A stretch of DNA of 6,148 nt from Tidjanibacter sp. (GCA_017628675.1 JAGBYS010000258.1:1-6148), one strand, 5' to 3'; positions 1 through 5,985 are shown, counted from the first letter of the stretch. The notes: generated by a model not told the origin, from the sequence alone. Translations and numbers: made by a program.

Positions 1-368
1 CGGATGATATGGCTGATATCAAGACCTTTGCAAAGAAGACATTAGCAGTTTTGGTGCGTGATTATGGCGATATTTCTCTCCCCGGCAACCGACCATATAA
101 AGTACCTGGTGGAATACCTATTTGGCCTACCGCATCGAAGAAATGCACCGCTTGCGGAGCGTGCGCACGCCTCTGCCCTACGGGTGCAATAGACCCCGCC
201 TCACCAAATGGTGTGGACAAGACAAAGTGCATCAAGTGTGGTCGTTGCATTGTGGTCTGCCCCACGAAGGCCCGCCGATTCTACGGTATCCATTACTCCC
301 GTGCAGCATCTCGCTTTAATTCAACATTCACTGCACGCCAAGAGAACGAAATGTGGTTTGCGGAGTAG
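1..368 (+). CDS. Two-[4Fe-4S] ferredoxin domain protein, probably the 3' end of an EFR1-like flavodoxin/ferredoxin gene (5' partial)
   Basis: The reading frame is open to the left edge and ends at TAG 366-368. An ATG lies at 9-11, but no ribosome-binding site can be seen before it and the frame continues upstream, so the gene is probably cut by the window. Counting from that ATG, two classic cluster motifs are present: Cys46, 49, 52 and 56 (CxxCxxCxxxCP) and Cys74, 77, 80 and 84 (same spacing). Each binds one [4Fe-4S] cluster, and Cys56 and Cys84 are each followed by Pro. The preceding segment with GNRPYK (residues 26-31) and the tail after the second motif, rich in Arg, Phe and Ala, resemble the C-terminal part of EFR1-family proteins, where an N-terminal flavodoxin domain precedes the ferredoxin part. 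No signal peptide or membrane segment is seen, so it should be a cytoplasmic electron carrier. The cluster motifs are certain; the family assignment is inference, and a stand-alone ferredoxin is the alternative. Confidence 0.85.
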   Translation, partial: DDMADIKTFAKKTLAVLVRDYGDISLPGNRPYKVPGGIPIWPTASKKCTACGACARLCPTGAIDPASPNGVDKTKCIKCGRCIVVCPTKARRFYGIHYSRAASRFNSTFTARQENEMWFAE

Positions 369-657
369 CGTGGCGAGGGGTTGGGATGCTCGGTACGGTC
401 GATAAAATGGAGTGGCACGAACGTTCGCAAGCCCTTCGTAAGCAGTGGTTGGAATTTATTAAGTAAATCTGAGATTATGATATAGATAGAAAAAAGTTTC
501 GTTTTTTTAAAAGATGCAAGTGATAATATGTCTGTCATCTTCCATAATTACATACTTGAATACAAGGAGTAAATATGTGTGATTGACTTCGCTTTGCTCG
601 TCTTTCACTGCGTCGGCTCGGCAATAGCAATCAGGGGGGGGGTGCTGCGCACACAGC
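369..657. other. Gene-free stretch with short remnants
   Basis: I find no supported gene here. A 26-codon frame (386-466, +, preceded by G-rich sequence) and a GTG-initiated 34-codon frame (579-683, +) exist, but neither resembles a known protein. An A6/T7 pair at 490-495 and 502-508 could form a weak hairpin after the ferredoxin gene but has no GC pairs, so it is a poor terminator candidate. At 565-586 a good AAGGAG is followed by ATG and, two codons later, a stop. A run of nine G lies at 634-642. The stretch may be a decayed gene or insertion scar. Confidence 0.5.
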
Positions 658-715
658 AAAAACAAGAGAGAGATAACTTCTAAATAAACTTAGAACTATC
701 TCTCTCTTGTTTTTT
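658..715. terminator. Strong hairpin terminator, probably bidirectional, downstream of tRNA-Arg
   Basis: An 18-bp perfect stem pairs 658-675 with 697-714. After a small internal loop, five more pairs (678-682 with 691-695) close an 8-base loop. The outer part of the stem is A5 on the left and T6 on the right, so either strand gives a hairpin followed by a U-run. On the - strand it lies about 50 bases after the tRNA 3' end and should end that transcript. On the + strand it would stop any read-through from the ferredoxin side. Confidence 0.85.
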
Positions 716-761
716 AGCTCTTCGAGCAACTACTTCTTTGTTATTGCTCTCGCGCTCCTTG

Positions 762-835
762 TGATCCCGTTGGGGCTCGAACCCAAGACCTACAGCTTAG
801 AAGGCTGTTGCTCTATCCAACTGAGCTACGGAACC
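762..835 (-). tRNA. tRNA-Arg, anticodon TCT
   Basis: Read on the - strand, the 74 bases fold as a full cloverleaf: a 7-bp acceptor stem (829-835 with 763-769, including two G-T pairs), a 4-bp D stem GCTC/GAGC, a 5-bp anticodon stem ACAGC/GCTGT, and a 5-bp T stem TTGGG/CCCAA around TTCGAGC. The anticodon loop is CTTCTAA, giving anticodon TCT (complement of 799-801), which reads AGA for arginine. The discriminator base is A (position 762). The next bases on the - strand are ACA..., not CCA, so the CCA end must be added by nucleotidyltransferase. A terminator follows and a promoter-like sequence precedes it. Confidence 0.97.
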
Positions 836-849
836 ATTATTTTGCGGGG

Positions 850-880
850 CAAAATTCCTATTTTTTTTGGGCTTTTCAAA
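850..880 (-). promoter_or_regulatory. Bacteroidota-type promoter for tRNA-Arg
   Basis: On the - strand, TTTG (complement of 877-880) is followed by exactly 19 bases and then GAATTTTG (complement of 850-857). The Bacteroidota housekeeping consensus is TTTG-N19-21-TAnnTTTG; only the first T of the -7 box differs. Transcription would start near 843, about eight bases before the mature tRNA 5' end at 835, which suits a tRNA gene. The -7 box overlaps a small inverted repeat, TTTTGC-GGG-GCAAAA (840-854), which may also act as a weak hairpin after the upstream lipoprotein gene. Confidence 0.6.
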
Positions 881-891
881 CAAATGCACCT

Positions 892-1467
892 TTATTTCGG
901 CCGGATGATCTCCATTGGGCCGTGGTAGTAGACATAGACTTTGTGCTCCTTACTCTTGGCGTCCACCGTCACATAGTACTCGTCATCGAGCGACGAGATG
1001 ATCACCTTACCCTCCGTGAGAAAGCCATAATAATCAGTCACAAAACCCTCTCTGGCCGTGCCATAATAGCTGCCGCCCATATAGAGCATACCCGACCCGG
1101 GGTCGAAGAGTTCGAGCCTCGACAGGGCGATATAGTTGCCCACATAGCCCACCTGGTACTCGCCCTCGGGTGTCGCCGTGCCGTCGGGTAGCAGAAGGTC
1201 CAAAATCATCACCTGCTGCTCACCATCCTCGTTGGGCGTGGTCGTGAGTTCCAGGAAGAAGTTATCGTAGCGGTAGTAGTCGGCGTAGATGTTGTCGTAG
1301 CGTTTGCAGAGGACCTTCTCGGCCGTGAAGTTCACATTCTCGGTGAGCGTGGAGATTGGTTGCTCCATCTCCTCCACATCGAGCCACCCCTCACAGGCGC
1401 TCAATCCCAGGGCCATCATCACAACCATAGCCCCTCTGATCCACAATCTTCTCATCTTTCTTACCAT
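892..1467 (-). CDS. Small lipoprotein of unknown function, translationally coupled to cdaA
   Basis: The 191-residue product begins with a type II signal peptide: basic residues (Arg3, Lys4, Arg6, Arg7, Arg11), a hydrophobic stretch at about 12-22, and the lipobox LSAC with Cys25 as the lipidated residue, followed by Glu and Gly. The mature part of about 167 residues is acidic, rich in Tyr, Gly and Asp, and looks like a beta-strand protein; I recognise no named domain. Its ATG (1467-1465) shares one base with the cdaA stop as TAATG, and an AGGAG (complement of 1476-1480) lies inside the last cdaA codons, eight bases before the start. Both support this start and translational coupling. Met5 is a less likely alternative. 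It should be anchored in the cell envelope; whether it sits on the inner or outer membrane cannot be told. A role linked to cyclic di-AMP signalling is suggested only by position. Confidence 0.85.
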   Translation of the reverse strand: MVRKMRRLWIRGAMVVMMALGLSACEGWLDVEEMEQPISTLTENVNFTAEKVLCKRYDNIYADYYRYDNFFLELTTTPNEDGEQQVMILDLLLPDGTATPEGEYQVGYVGNYIALSRLELFDPGSGMLYMGGSYYGTAREGFVTDYYGFLTEGKVIISSLDDEYYVTVDAKSKEHKVYVYYHGPMEIIRPK

Positions 1468-2324
1468 TATTTATTCTCCTCGTGGGGTACTGCAGCCTCT
1501 TGAGCGCTCTCCTCTACTCCGTCGGCGCTCTTCTCTTCGGCCACACGACCCAGGCGCATAAGTTCGCTCTTGAGCTCCGTTTCGCTCAGTCCGCGGGCTA
1601 TTTTGCCCTTGTGAGCCACCGATATAGCACCCGTCTCCTCCGACACAACAACCACAATTGCGTCGCTCTCCTCGCAGATGCCCATAGCGGCCCTATGGCG
1701 CATACCGAAGTGCAGCGGCACCTCACTCTTGGTGGAGGGCAGAACACACTTTGCGGCCGTGATCCTACCGCCCGACACCACCATTGCACCGTCGTGCAGG
1801 GGGGAGTTCTTGAAGAAGATGTTGCGGATGAGCGAGGGGGTGATGTTTGCGTCGATCTTCACACCCGTGGCAATGATATCCTCGAGCGAGCCGTCCTGCT
1901 TGATGACAATCAGCGCGCCGGTGAGCGTGCGACTCATATCGCCTGCGGCCCTTACGATGGGGTCGATAACCTCGTCGATAACCTCGTGTTTGGCCCTGCG
2001 CTCGTTGTTTATGAGTTTGTAGACAAAGGCCAGAGGGCCAGTCTGTTGACTGTTTGTTCCGAGGGTCTGGAGGAACTTGCGAATCTCGCTCTGGAAGATG
2101 ATAATCAGGGCAATCAATCCCACATTGACCACCGACCCGAGGATGCCCGACATAAGCTCCATATTGAAAGCCCTGGCGGTGACCCACGAGATGTAGATAA
2201 CCAAGATGCCGGCCAGAATACTTGTGGCCTGTGTGCCTCGGATAAGTTTGTAGATGTAGTAGATGATGACGGCCACAAGCAGAATGTCCACCACATCCAT
2301 TATTGACATCTTAATGAAACCCAT
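1467..2324 (-). CDS. cdaA: Membrane-bound diadenylate cyclase CdaA (DAC domain)
   Basis: The enzyme joins two ATP molecules to make cyclic di-AMP at the inner membrane. Residues about 10-80 hold three hydrophobic segments (near 12-27, 32-50 and 56-77), the usual CdaA membrane anchor. FQSEIR (77-82) matches the conserved FQxE(L/I)R just after the last helix. The cytoplasmic DAC domain follows (about 100-245) with both diagnostic motifs: DGA at 178-180 (in SPLHDGA) and RHR at 209-211 (in GMRHRAA). The C-terminal tail after about 260 is acidic and low in complexity. Total length of 285 is normal for the family. The start is uncertain: Met1, Met6 and Met9 are all possible, and none has a clear ribosome-binding site, as is common in this phylum. 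In many Bacteroidota the gene follows folP; here it follows secDF across a terminator and a repeat-filled gap, so it probably has its own promoter in the AT-rich leader, which I cannot pin down. Confidence 0.95.
   Translation of the reverse strand: MGFIKMSIMDVVDILLVAVIIYYIYKLIRGTQATSILAGILVIYISWVTARAFNMELMSGILGSVVNVGLIALIIIFQSEIRKFLQTLGTNSQQTGPLAFVYKLINNERRAKHEVIDEVIDPIVRAAGDMSRTLTGALIVIKQDGSLEDIIATGVKIDANITPSLIRNIFFKNSPLHDGAMVVSGGRITAAKCVLPSTKSEVPLHFGMRHRAAMGICEESDAIVVVVSEETGAISVAHKGKIARGLSETELKSELMRLGRVAEEKSADGVEESAQEAAVPHEENK
1476..1480 (-). promoter_or_regulatory. Shine-Dalgarno site of the lipoprotein gene, inside the cdaA coding end
   Basis: AGGAG on the - strand lies eight bases before the lipoprotein ATG. 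It is formed by the Glu-Glu codons near the cdaA C-terminus (residues 282-283). Together with the one-base TAATG overlap, it implies that ribosomes finishing cdaA can restart at the next gene. It decides the lipoprotein start in favour of the first Met. Confidence 0.7.
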
Positions 2325-2437
2325 AACAACGCTATACTATATTTATATATATAATAAACTCTCTTTGGTGCATTTCGGGATAGCCCTCGGCCCAAAATCC
2401 GCCTATCATCCCAAAGTACCCCCAAAAATACAAAAAA
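2325..2437 (-). other. AT-rich leader of cdaA
   Basis: The stretch directly upstream of cdaA is very rich in A and T (for example 2331-2360, alternating T and A). It should hold the cdaA promoter, but no match to TTTG-N19-TAnnTTTG could be found. TACTTTG on the - strand (complement of 2412-2418) is an imperfect -7 candidate with one base missing in the spacer; it lies just downstream of the 7-bp repeat motif, as the secDF promoter does. Confidence 0.3.
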
Positions 2438-2457
2438 GAGTTGAAAGTTGAAAATTA
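2438..2457 (+). repeat. 7-bp-period GAAAATT motif, copy A
   Basis: The segment repeats TTGAAAR with a 7-base period and ends in AAAATTA. Bases 2441-2457 are identical to 5857-5873, a 17-base exact match. In both places it is followed directly by 9-bp-period arrays, so it appears to be one end of a composite repeat element. Confidence 0.75.
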
Positions 2458-2458
2458 A

Positions 2459-2503
2459 GAATGGGAGAAATGAGAGAGATAGGAGAAATGGGATGAATGA
2501 GAG
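2459..2503 (+). repeat. 9-bp purine-rich tandem array, copy A (about 5 units)
   Basis: Five imperfect units run in register: GAATGGGAG, AAATGAGAG, AGATAGGAG, AAATGGGAT, GAATGAGAG. On the + strand almost every base is A or G apart from the T of each unit. Since the period is three codons, translated frames look like tripeptide repeats, but no protein is indicated. Confidence 0.75.
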
Positions 2504-2525
2504 GGATATGCCCAAGGTCATTAAA

Positions 2526-2597
2526 GCCCTTTCTGCCCTTTTGGCCCTTTTGGCCCTTTTGGCCCTTTCTGCCCTTTTGGCCCTTTCCGCCCTTCCA
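2526..2597 (+). repeat. 9-bp pyrimidine-rich tandem array, copy A (8 units)
   Basis: Eight units of consensus GCCCTTTTG follow without gaps; variants end in TCT, TCC or CCA, and four units are identical. The reverse complement of the unit (CAAAAGGGC) resembles the AAATGGGAG unit of the array 22 bases to the left, so the pair forms an imperfect inverted arrangement. The - strand frame through it gives Gly-Gln-Lys/Gly-Arg-Lys repeats, which I take as a by-product of the period. Confidence 0.9.
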
Positions 2598-2613
2598 GTT
2601 GACGGTCGACAAC

Positions 2614-2651
2614 AAAAAAAAGGAGTGGTGAGGCCATTAAGGCCCCACCAC
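2614..2651 (-). terminator. Rho-independent terminator of secDF
   Basis: On the - strand an 11-bp stem (2641-2651 with 2625-2635, GTGGTGGGGCC against GGCCTCACCAC, one G-U pair) closes a 5-base loop and is followed by TCC and then eight T (complement of 2614-2621). It begins 33 bases after the secDF stop. It implies that secDF and cdaA are separate transcription units. Confidence 0.9.
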
Positions 2652-2684
2652 CCACGAAACTTATCTAAAGTTTACTACAAGGAA

Positions 2685-5600
2685 TTACTTCTTTGCCGCT
2701 TTCCTCTCGGCCTTGTTCATAAGGTCGTAGGAAACGGGAGTAGCGATGAATACCGACGAGAGGGTACCGATGATCACACCGAACATCAGTGCGAACACGA
2801 AACCACGAATCACAGCACCACCGAAGAGGAAGATTGCAAGCAGAGTTACCAGAGTGGTACCCGAGGTGTTGATGGTACGGGCCAGAGTGGTATTAACAGC
2901 TGCGTTGATGGTCTCCTTAAGGTCGCGCTTGGGATATAGTGCGGTAAACTCCCGGATACGGTCGAAGATAACCACCTTATCGTTGATCGAGTAACCGATG
3001 CTGGTCAGGATAGCTGCGATGAACGACTGGTCGATCTCCAGGTTGAAGGGGAGCAGACCGTGGAGCAGCGAGAAGATACCCATAGTGAGGAAGGCGTCGT
3101 GTGCAAGAGCAACAACCGAGCCGGCACCCCACTGCCACTTCTTGAATCGGATGATGATGTAAAGACCGATGGCCAAGAGTGCGAAGAATACCGAGATGAA
3201 TGCACCACGGGTGATATCCTTAGCAACGCTGGGGCCTACCATATCGGCCTGGATGATACCGTTGGGGTTGGTAGCGGTCGAGGTGAACTCCTCGATGGTG
3301 AGATCCTGAGTGTAAAGACCCTTAACACCCTCATAGAGCAGAGCCTCAACCTGTGCGGTAGCCTCGTCGCTCTCATCCGAGTGGCGATACTGGGTTACGA
3401 TACGCATAGTAGCGTCGTCACCGAACTGCTTAACCTCAAACGACTTCTCACCTGCATCACCCTCAGCAGCGTCGAATACTACCTGCAGACCCTCACGAAC
3501 ATCGTCAGCGGTCACAGGCTGGTCGAAGCGTACAACGAAGGTACGACCACCCGAGAAATCAACGCCGTAGTTCAGACCACGGGTCGAGAGCGAGATAACC
3601 GAAGCAACGATCAGAACGAGCGATACGATGTAGGATACCTTGCGGATGCCGATGAAGTTAACATTGGTGTTGGCCAGGAAGTTCTCGGTGCCCTTCGAGA
3701 AGAACTTGATGTTCTTGCCCTTAGCCACGCGAGCCATAAACATAATGCGGGTGAAGAAGAGCGAGGTGAAGAGCGAGGTGATGATACCGATGATAAGGGT
3801 GGTAGCGAAGCCCTGAACGGGACCAGTACCGAAGACGAACAGCACGATACCGGTGATGATGGTGGTGATGTTCGAGTCGATAATGGCGCTCATAGCGTTC
3901 TTGTAACCCTCGGTGATGGCGCTCGACAGAGCCTTACCAGCCTTGAGCTCCTCTTTCACACGCTCGTAGATAATCACATTGGCGTCCACTGCCATACCCA
4001 GAGTCAGCACGATACCGGCGATACCGGGGAGGGTCAGCACTGCACCAAACGATGCGAGAATACCGAAGAGGTAGAATACATTGCAAATCAGAGCCACACT
4101 TGCAACAACACCTGCGTGGCTGTAGAAGAAGATCATATAGAGCAGTACGAGCACAAATGCGATCACAAACGAGATGAGCGAAGCATTGATACTCTCAGCA
4201 CCCAGCGAAGGACCAACAACGGTATCCTGGATGATGCGTGCGGGGGCGGGCAGCTTACCCGACTTGAGCACATTTGCAAGGTCGGTAGCCTCAGTGATGG
4301 TGAAGTTGCCGGTGATAGCCGAGCGACCGCCGGTAATCTCATTCTGAACGGTAGGAGCCGAATAAACAACACCGTCGAGAACGATAGCGATGCTCTTGCC
4401 GATGTTGGCCTTGGTCATACGAGCCCAAACATTGGCACCACTTGCATTCATAACCATATCTACCTCAGCGGCACCACCGGTCTGCGAGTACTGGGGCGAA
4501 GCATCTACAACCGAGCCCCCATCCAGGGGAGCTTTGCCGTCACGACCGTCGGCCTTGATGGCGAAGAGCTCATATACGGTGCCGGCCTCGTCGATAGCCT
4601 TGGCGCTCCACATAAAGCGTACATCGGGGTTGATAACGGCCTTAACCTGGGGCAGAGCGAGCATCTCGTCGATCTCGTCCATATCGTAGCTCATAGCGCG
4701 ACCTACAACGGGACCGCCGTAGCCGTTAAGCTCCAGCTTGCCAAGCAGAGGATTGTGTTTTACGAAAGCCTCCCTTGCAGCGTTCTCCGAAGTCTCGACA
4801 CCCTCAAGCTCAGCTACCAAGTCACCCTCAGCCTTAGCCTCTTTGGCCTCAGCTTTGGGCTGCTCAGCCACCTGAAGATCCCTCAGCACGCGGTTTGCAC
4901 GCTCCAGCTGGGGAAGAACCTCGCTGCCGTCGTAGGTTGCCCAGAACTCGAGCGAAGCGGTACCCTGGAGGAGTTTACGAACACGCTCGGGCTCCTTAAC
5001 GCCGGGGAGCTCAACCAAGATGCGGCCCGAGTTCTCCATACGCTGGATGTTGGGCTGTGCCACACCAAAGCGGTCGATACGGCTGCGGAGCACATTGTAG
5101 GAGTTGGCGATTGCACTCTCCGACTCCTCGCGGAGCACCTGGAGTACCTCGTCGTTGGTGCTGTTGAGCGACACTTTGTCCTTCATAATCTGATTGTTGA
5201 AGATCAGAGCCAGAGGAGCGTCGTTCGACAGACGGCTGTAGGATTTGGCGAAAGCCGAGATGAAGTCGCCCTGGTTGTTAGCCTTAGCCTCCTCAACGGC
5301 TGCGAGGAATACGGGATCCTTCGAGTCGTTCGAGAGAGCCACAACGATATCCTCAACGGCAATCTCCAACATAACGTTCATACCGCCACGGAGGTCAAGA
5401 CCGAGGTTGATCTCTTTCTCTTTCACCTCTGCGTAGGTAAATTTCTTCACAAGGACATTGAAGACAGGTTTGGATTTAACACTGTCGAGGTACTGCTGCT
5501 CCTTCTTAACCAGGAGCGACTCGCGGTAAGCCTCTTCGCTCATTTTAGCTTTTGCCAGATCTGCCTCGGTAATGGTGGTAGCAGCAACCTGCTCAATGGC

Positions 5601-5714
5601 ATATTTCTCTGCCTTGTTCTCCACCCTCATCGAAACAAATGTGAACGAAAGCTGATAAGCACACGCGAGAGCCAAAACAATCGCGATGAATTTAATAAGA
5701 CCTTTGTTCTGCAT
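2685..5714 (-). CDS. secDF: Fused protein translocase subunit SecDF
   Basis: The protein assists SecYEG by using the proton gradient to pull exported proteins into the periplasm. Of 1009 residues, the SecD half has TM1 (about 6-27), the GLDLRGG motif (105-111), a periplasmic region with LPGV (236-239) up to about 500, and five helices at about 508-660 carrying TLPGIAGIVLTLGMAVDAN (561-579). The SecF half starts near 688: a helix at about 692-710, GVDFSGG (717-723), a small periplasmic domain, and helices at about 836-1000 with ILTSIGYSINDKVVIFDR (902-919). Fusion of SecD and SecF at about this length is usual in Bacteroidota. I chose the Met at 5714-5712 (MQNKG, directly before TM1). The frame could begin at 5828, but that adds 38 residues unlike the family and would place the start inside the predicted promoter -7 box. 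A Lys/Glu/Ala-rich low-complexity stretch lies at about 286-312 in the periplasmic part. No Shine-Dalgarno is seen; the upstream bases are A-rich. Confidence 0.97.
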   Translation of the reverse strand: MQNKGLIKFIAIVLALACAYQLSFTFVSMRVENKAEKYAIEQVAATTITEADLAKAKMSEEAYRESLLVKKEQQYLDSVKSKPVFNVLVKKFTYAEVKEKEINLGLDLRGGMNVMLEIAVEDIVVALSNDSKDPVFLAAVEEAKANNQGDFISAFAKSYSRLSNDAPLALIFNNQIMKDKVSLNSTNDEVLQVLREESESAIANSYNVLRSRIDRFGVAQPNIQRMENSGRILVELPGVKEPERVRKLLQGTASLEFWATYDGSEVLPQLERANRVLRDLQVAEQPKAEAKEAKAEGDLVAELEGVETSENAAREAFVKHNPLLGKLELNGYGGPVVGRAMSYDMDEIDEMLALPQVKAVINPDVRFMWSAKAIDEAGTVYELFAIKADGRDGKAPLDGGSVVDASPQYSQTGGAAEVDMVMNASGANVWARMTKANIGKSIAIVLDGVVYSAPTVQNEITGGRSAITGNFTITEATDLANVLKSGKLPAPARIIQDTVVGPSLGAESINASLISFVIAFVLVLLYMIFFYSHAGVVASVALICNVFYLFGILASFGAVLTLPGIAGIVLTLGMAVDANVIIYERVKEELKAGKALSSAITEGYKNAMSAIIDSNITTIITGIVLFVFGTGPVQGFATTLIIGIITSLFTSLFFTRIMFMARVAKGKNIKFFSKGTENFLANTNVNFIGIRKVSYIVSLVLIVASVISLSTRGLNYGVDFSGGRTFVVRFDQPVTADDVREGLQVVFDAAEGDAGEKSFEVKQFGDDATMRIVTQYRHSDESDEATAQVEALLYEGVKGLYTQDLTIEEFTSTATNPNGIIQADMVGPSVAKDITRGAFISVFFALLAIGLYIIIRFKKWQWGAGSVVALAHDAFLTMGIFSLLHGLLPFNLEIDQSFIAAILTSIGYSINDKVVIFDRIREFTALYPKRDLKETINAAVNTTLARTINTSGTTLVTLLAIFLFGGAVIRGFVFALMFGVIIGTLSSVFIATPVSYDLMNKAERKAAKK

Positions 5715-5818
5715 TTTTTTGATAGGTTTTGAAAAATTATTGTTTGTATTTGTTTTTGTCGCAGTTTTATCTGTCGCTCTCTTCACACATACGCGCGCAA
5801 GGGCGCGCAATGCGCAAT
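5715..5818 (-). promoter_or_regulatory. Predicted secDF 5' leader with GC hairpin and tiny upstream frame
   Basis: If transcription starts near 5818, the leader is about 105 bases. It contains a perfect hairpin, GCGCGC-AAGG-GCGCGC on the + strand (5793-5808), then on the - strand a short frame of ATG, six codons and TAA (5790-5767, MCEESDR) without a visible ribosome-binding site. The last 45 bases before the start codon are A-rich and unstructured, as often seen in this phylum. A regulatory role is only inferred. Confidence 0.35.
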
Positions 5819-5825
5819 TAGCCCG

Positions 5826-5833
5826 CAAAGATA
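5826..5833 (-). promoter_or_regulatory. Promoter -7 element of secDF
   Basis: The - strand reads TATCTTTG, a full match to the Bacteroidota -7 consensus TAnnTTTG, in an otherwise gene-free gap upstream of secDF. There is no perfect -33 TTTG at 19 bases; TTTC (complement of 5852-5855), 18 bases away and inside the 7-bp repeat motif, is the nearest candidate. Transcription would start near 5818. Confidence 0.55.
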
Positions 5834-5846
5834 ATAATAAAATTCG

Positions 5847-5873
5847 GAATTGAAAATTGAAAGTTGAAAATTA
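5847..5873 (+). repeat. 7-bp-period GAAAATT motif, copy B
   Basis: TTGAAAA, TTGAAAG and TTGAAAA follow in tandem with a 7-base period, ending in TTA. Its last 17 bases equal 2441-2457. It lies immediately upstream of the secDF -7 box and its A-runs could also act as a promoter upstream element. Confidence 0.75.
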
Positions 5874-5886
5874 TGCTTCGGCCGAG

Positions 5887-5985
5887 AAGCAGGGGGTGCA
5901 GGGGCTACAAGGATTGCAAAGATTACAAGGGTTACAAGGGTCATAAGGGTCATAGGGGTCATAGGGGTCATAGGGGTCATAGGGA
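5887..5985 (+). repeat. 9-bp purine-rich tandem array, copy B (11 units)
   Basis: Eleven units run in register, drifting along the array from AAGCAGGGG and GTGCAGGGG through CTACAAGGA, TTGCAAAGA and TTACAAGGG (twice) to TCATAAGGG, TCATAGGGG (three identical) and TCATAGGGA. The identical copies at one end and diverged ones at the other suggest recent local expansion at the right end. Confidence 0.92.

Noticed and set aside
386..466. 26-codon + strand frame after the ferredoxin gene
   Set aside because: It has a G-rich sequence before its ATG and an amphipathic-looking product, but is too short to support from one sequence.
579..683. 34-codon GTG-started frame with an AAGGAG upstream
   Set aside because: The ribosome-binding site better fits the ATG at 575. 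The frame crosses the G9 run and ends inside the terminator stem.
840..854. TTTTGC-GGG-GCAAAA inverted repeat as a terminator for the lipoprotein gene
   Set aside because: The stem is short and AT-rich with no T-run after it on the - strand. It overlaps the tRNA promoter -7 box, which explains part of the sequence.
1482..2306. 274-codon + strand frame antisense to cdaA
   Set aside because: Same codon-bias effect. The - strand frame has the DGA and RHR motifs and membrane segments of CdaA, and the antisense product has none.
2459..2597. CRISPR array
   Set aside because: The units are 9 bases with no spacers, and no cas genes are nearby. The same holds for 5887-6063.
2406..2615. Gly-Gln-Lys/Gly-Arg-Lys collagen-like small protein on the - strand
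   Set aside because: A 9-bp period always gives tripeptide repeats in open frames. There is no ribosome-binding site, and the frame overlaps the repeat element and its 7-bp motif.
3060..5732. Very long (890-codon) + strand frame antisense to secDF
   Set aside because: It mirrors secDF, whose domains and motifs are unmistakable. Such antisense openness arises when the real gene rarely uses the codons TTA, CTA and TCA. The antisense product is Asp/Glu/His/Asn-rich with no recognisable domain.
5715..5828. N-terminal extension of secDF to a start at 5828
   Set aside because: The 38 added residues are basic and low in complexity, unlike family N-termini, and cover the GC hairpin and part of the perfect TAnnTTTG box. 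The Met at 5714 gives the standard start just before TM1.
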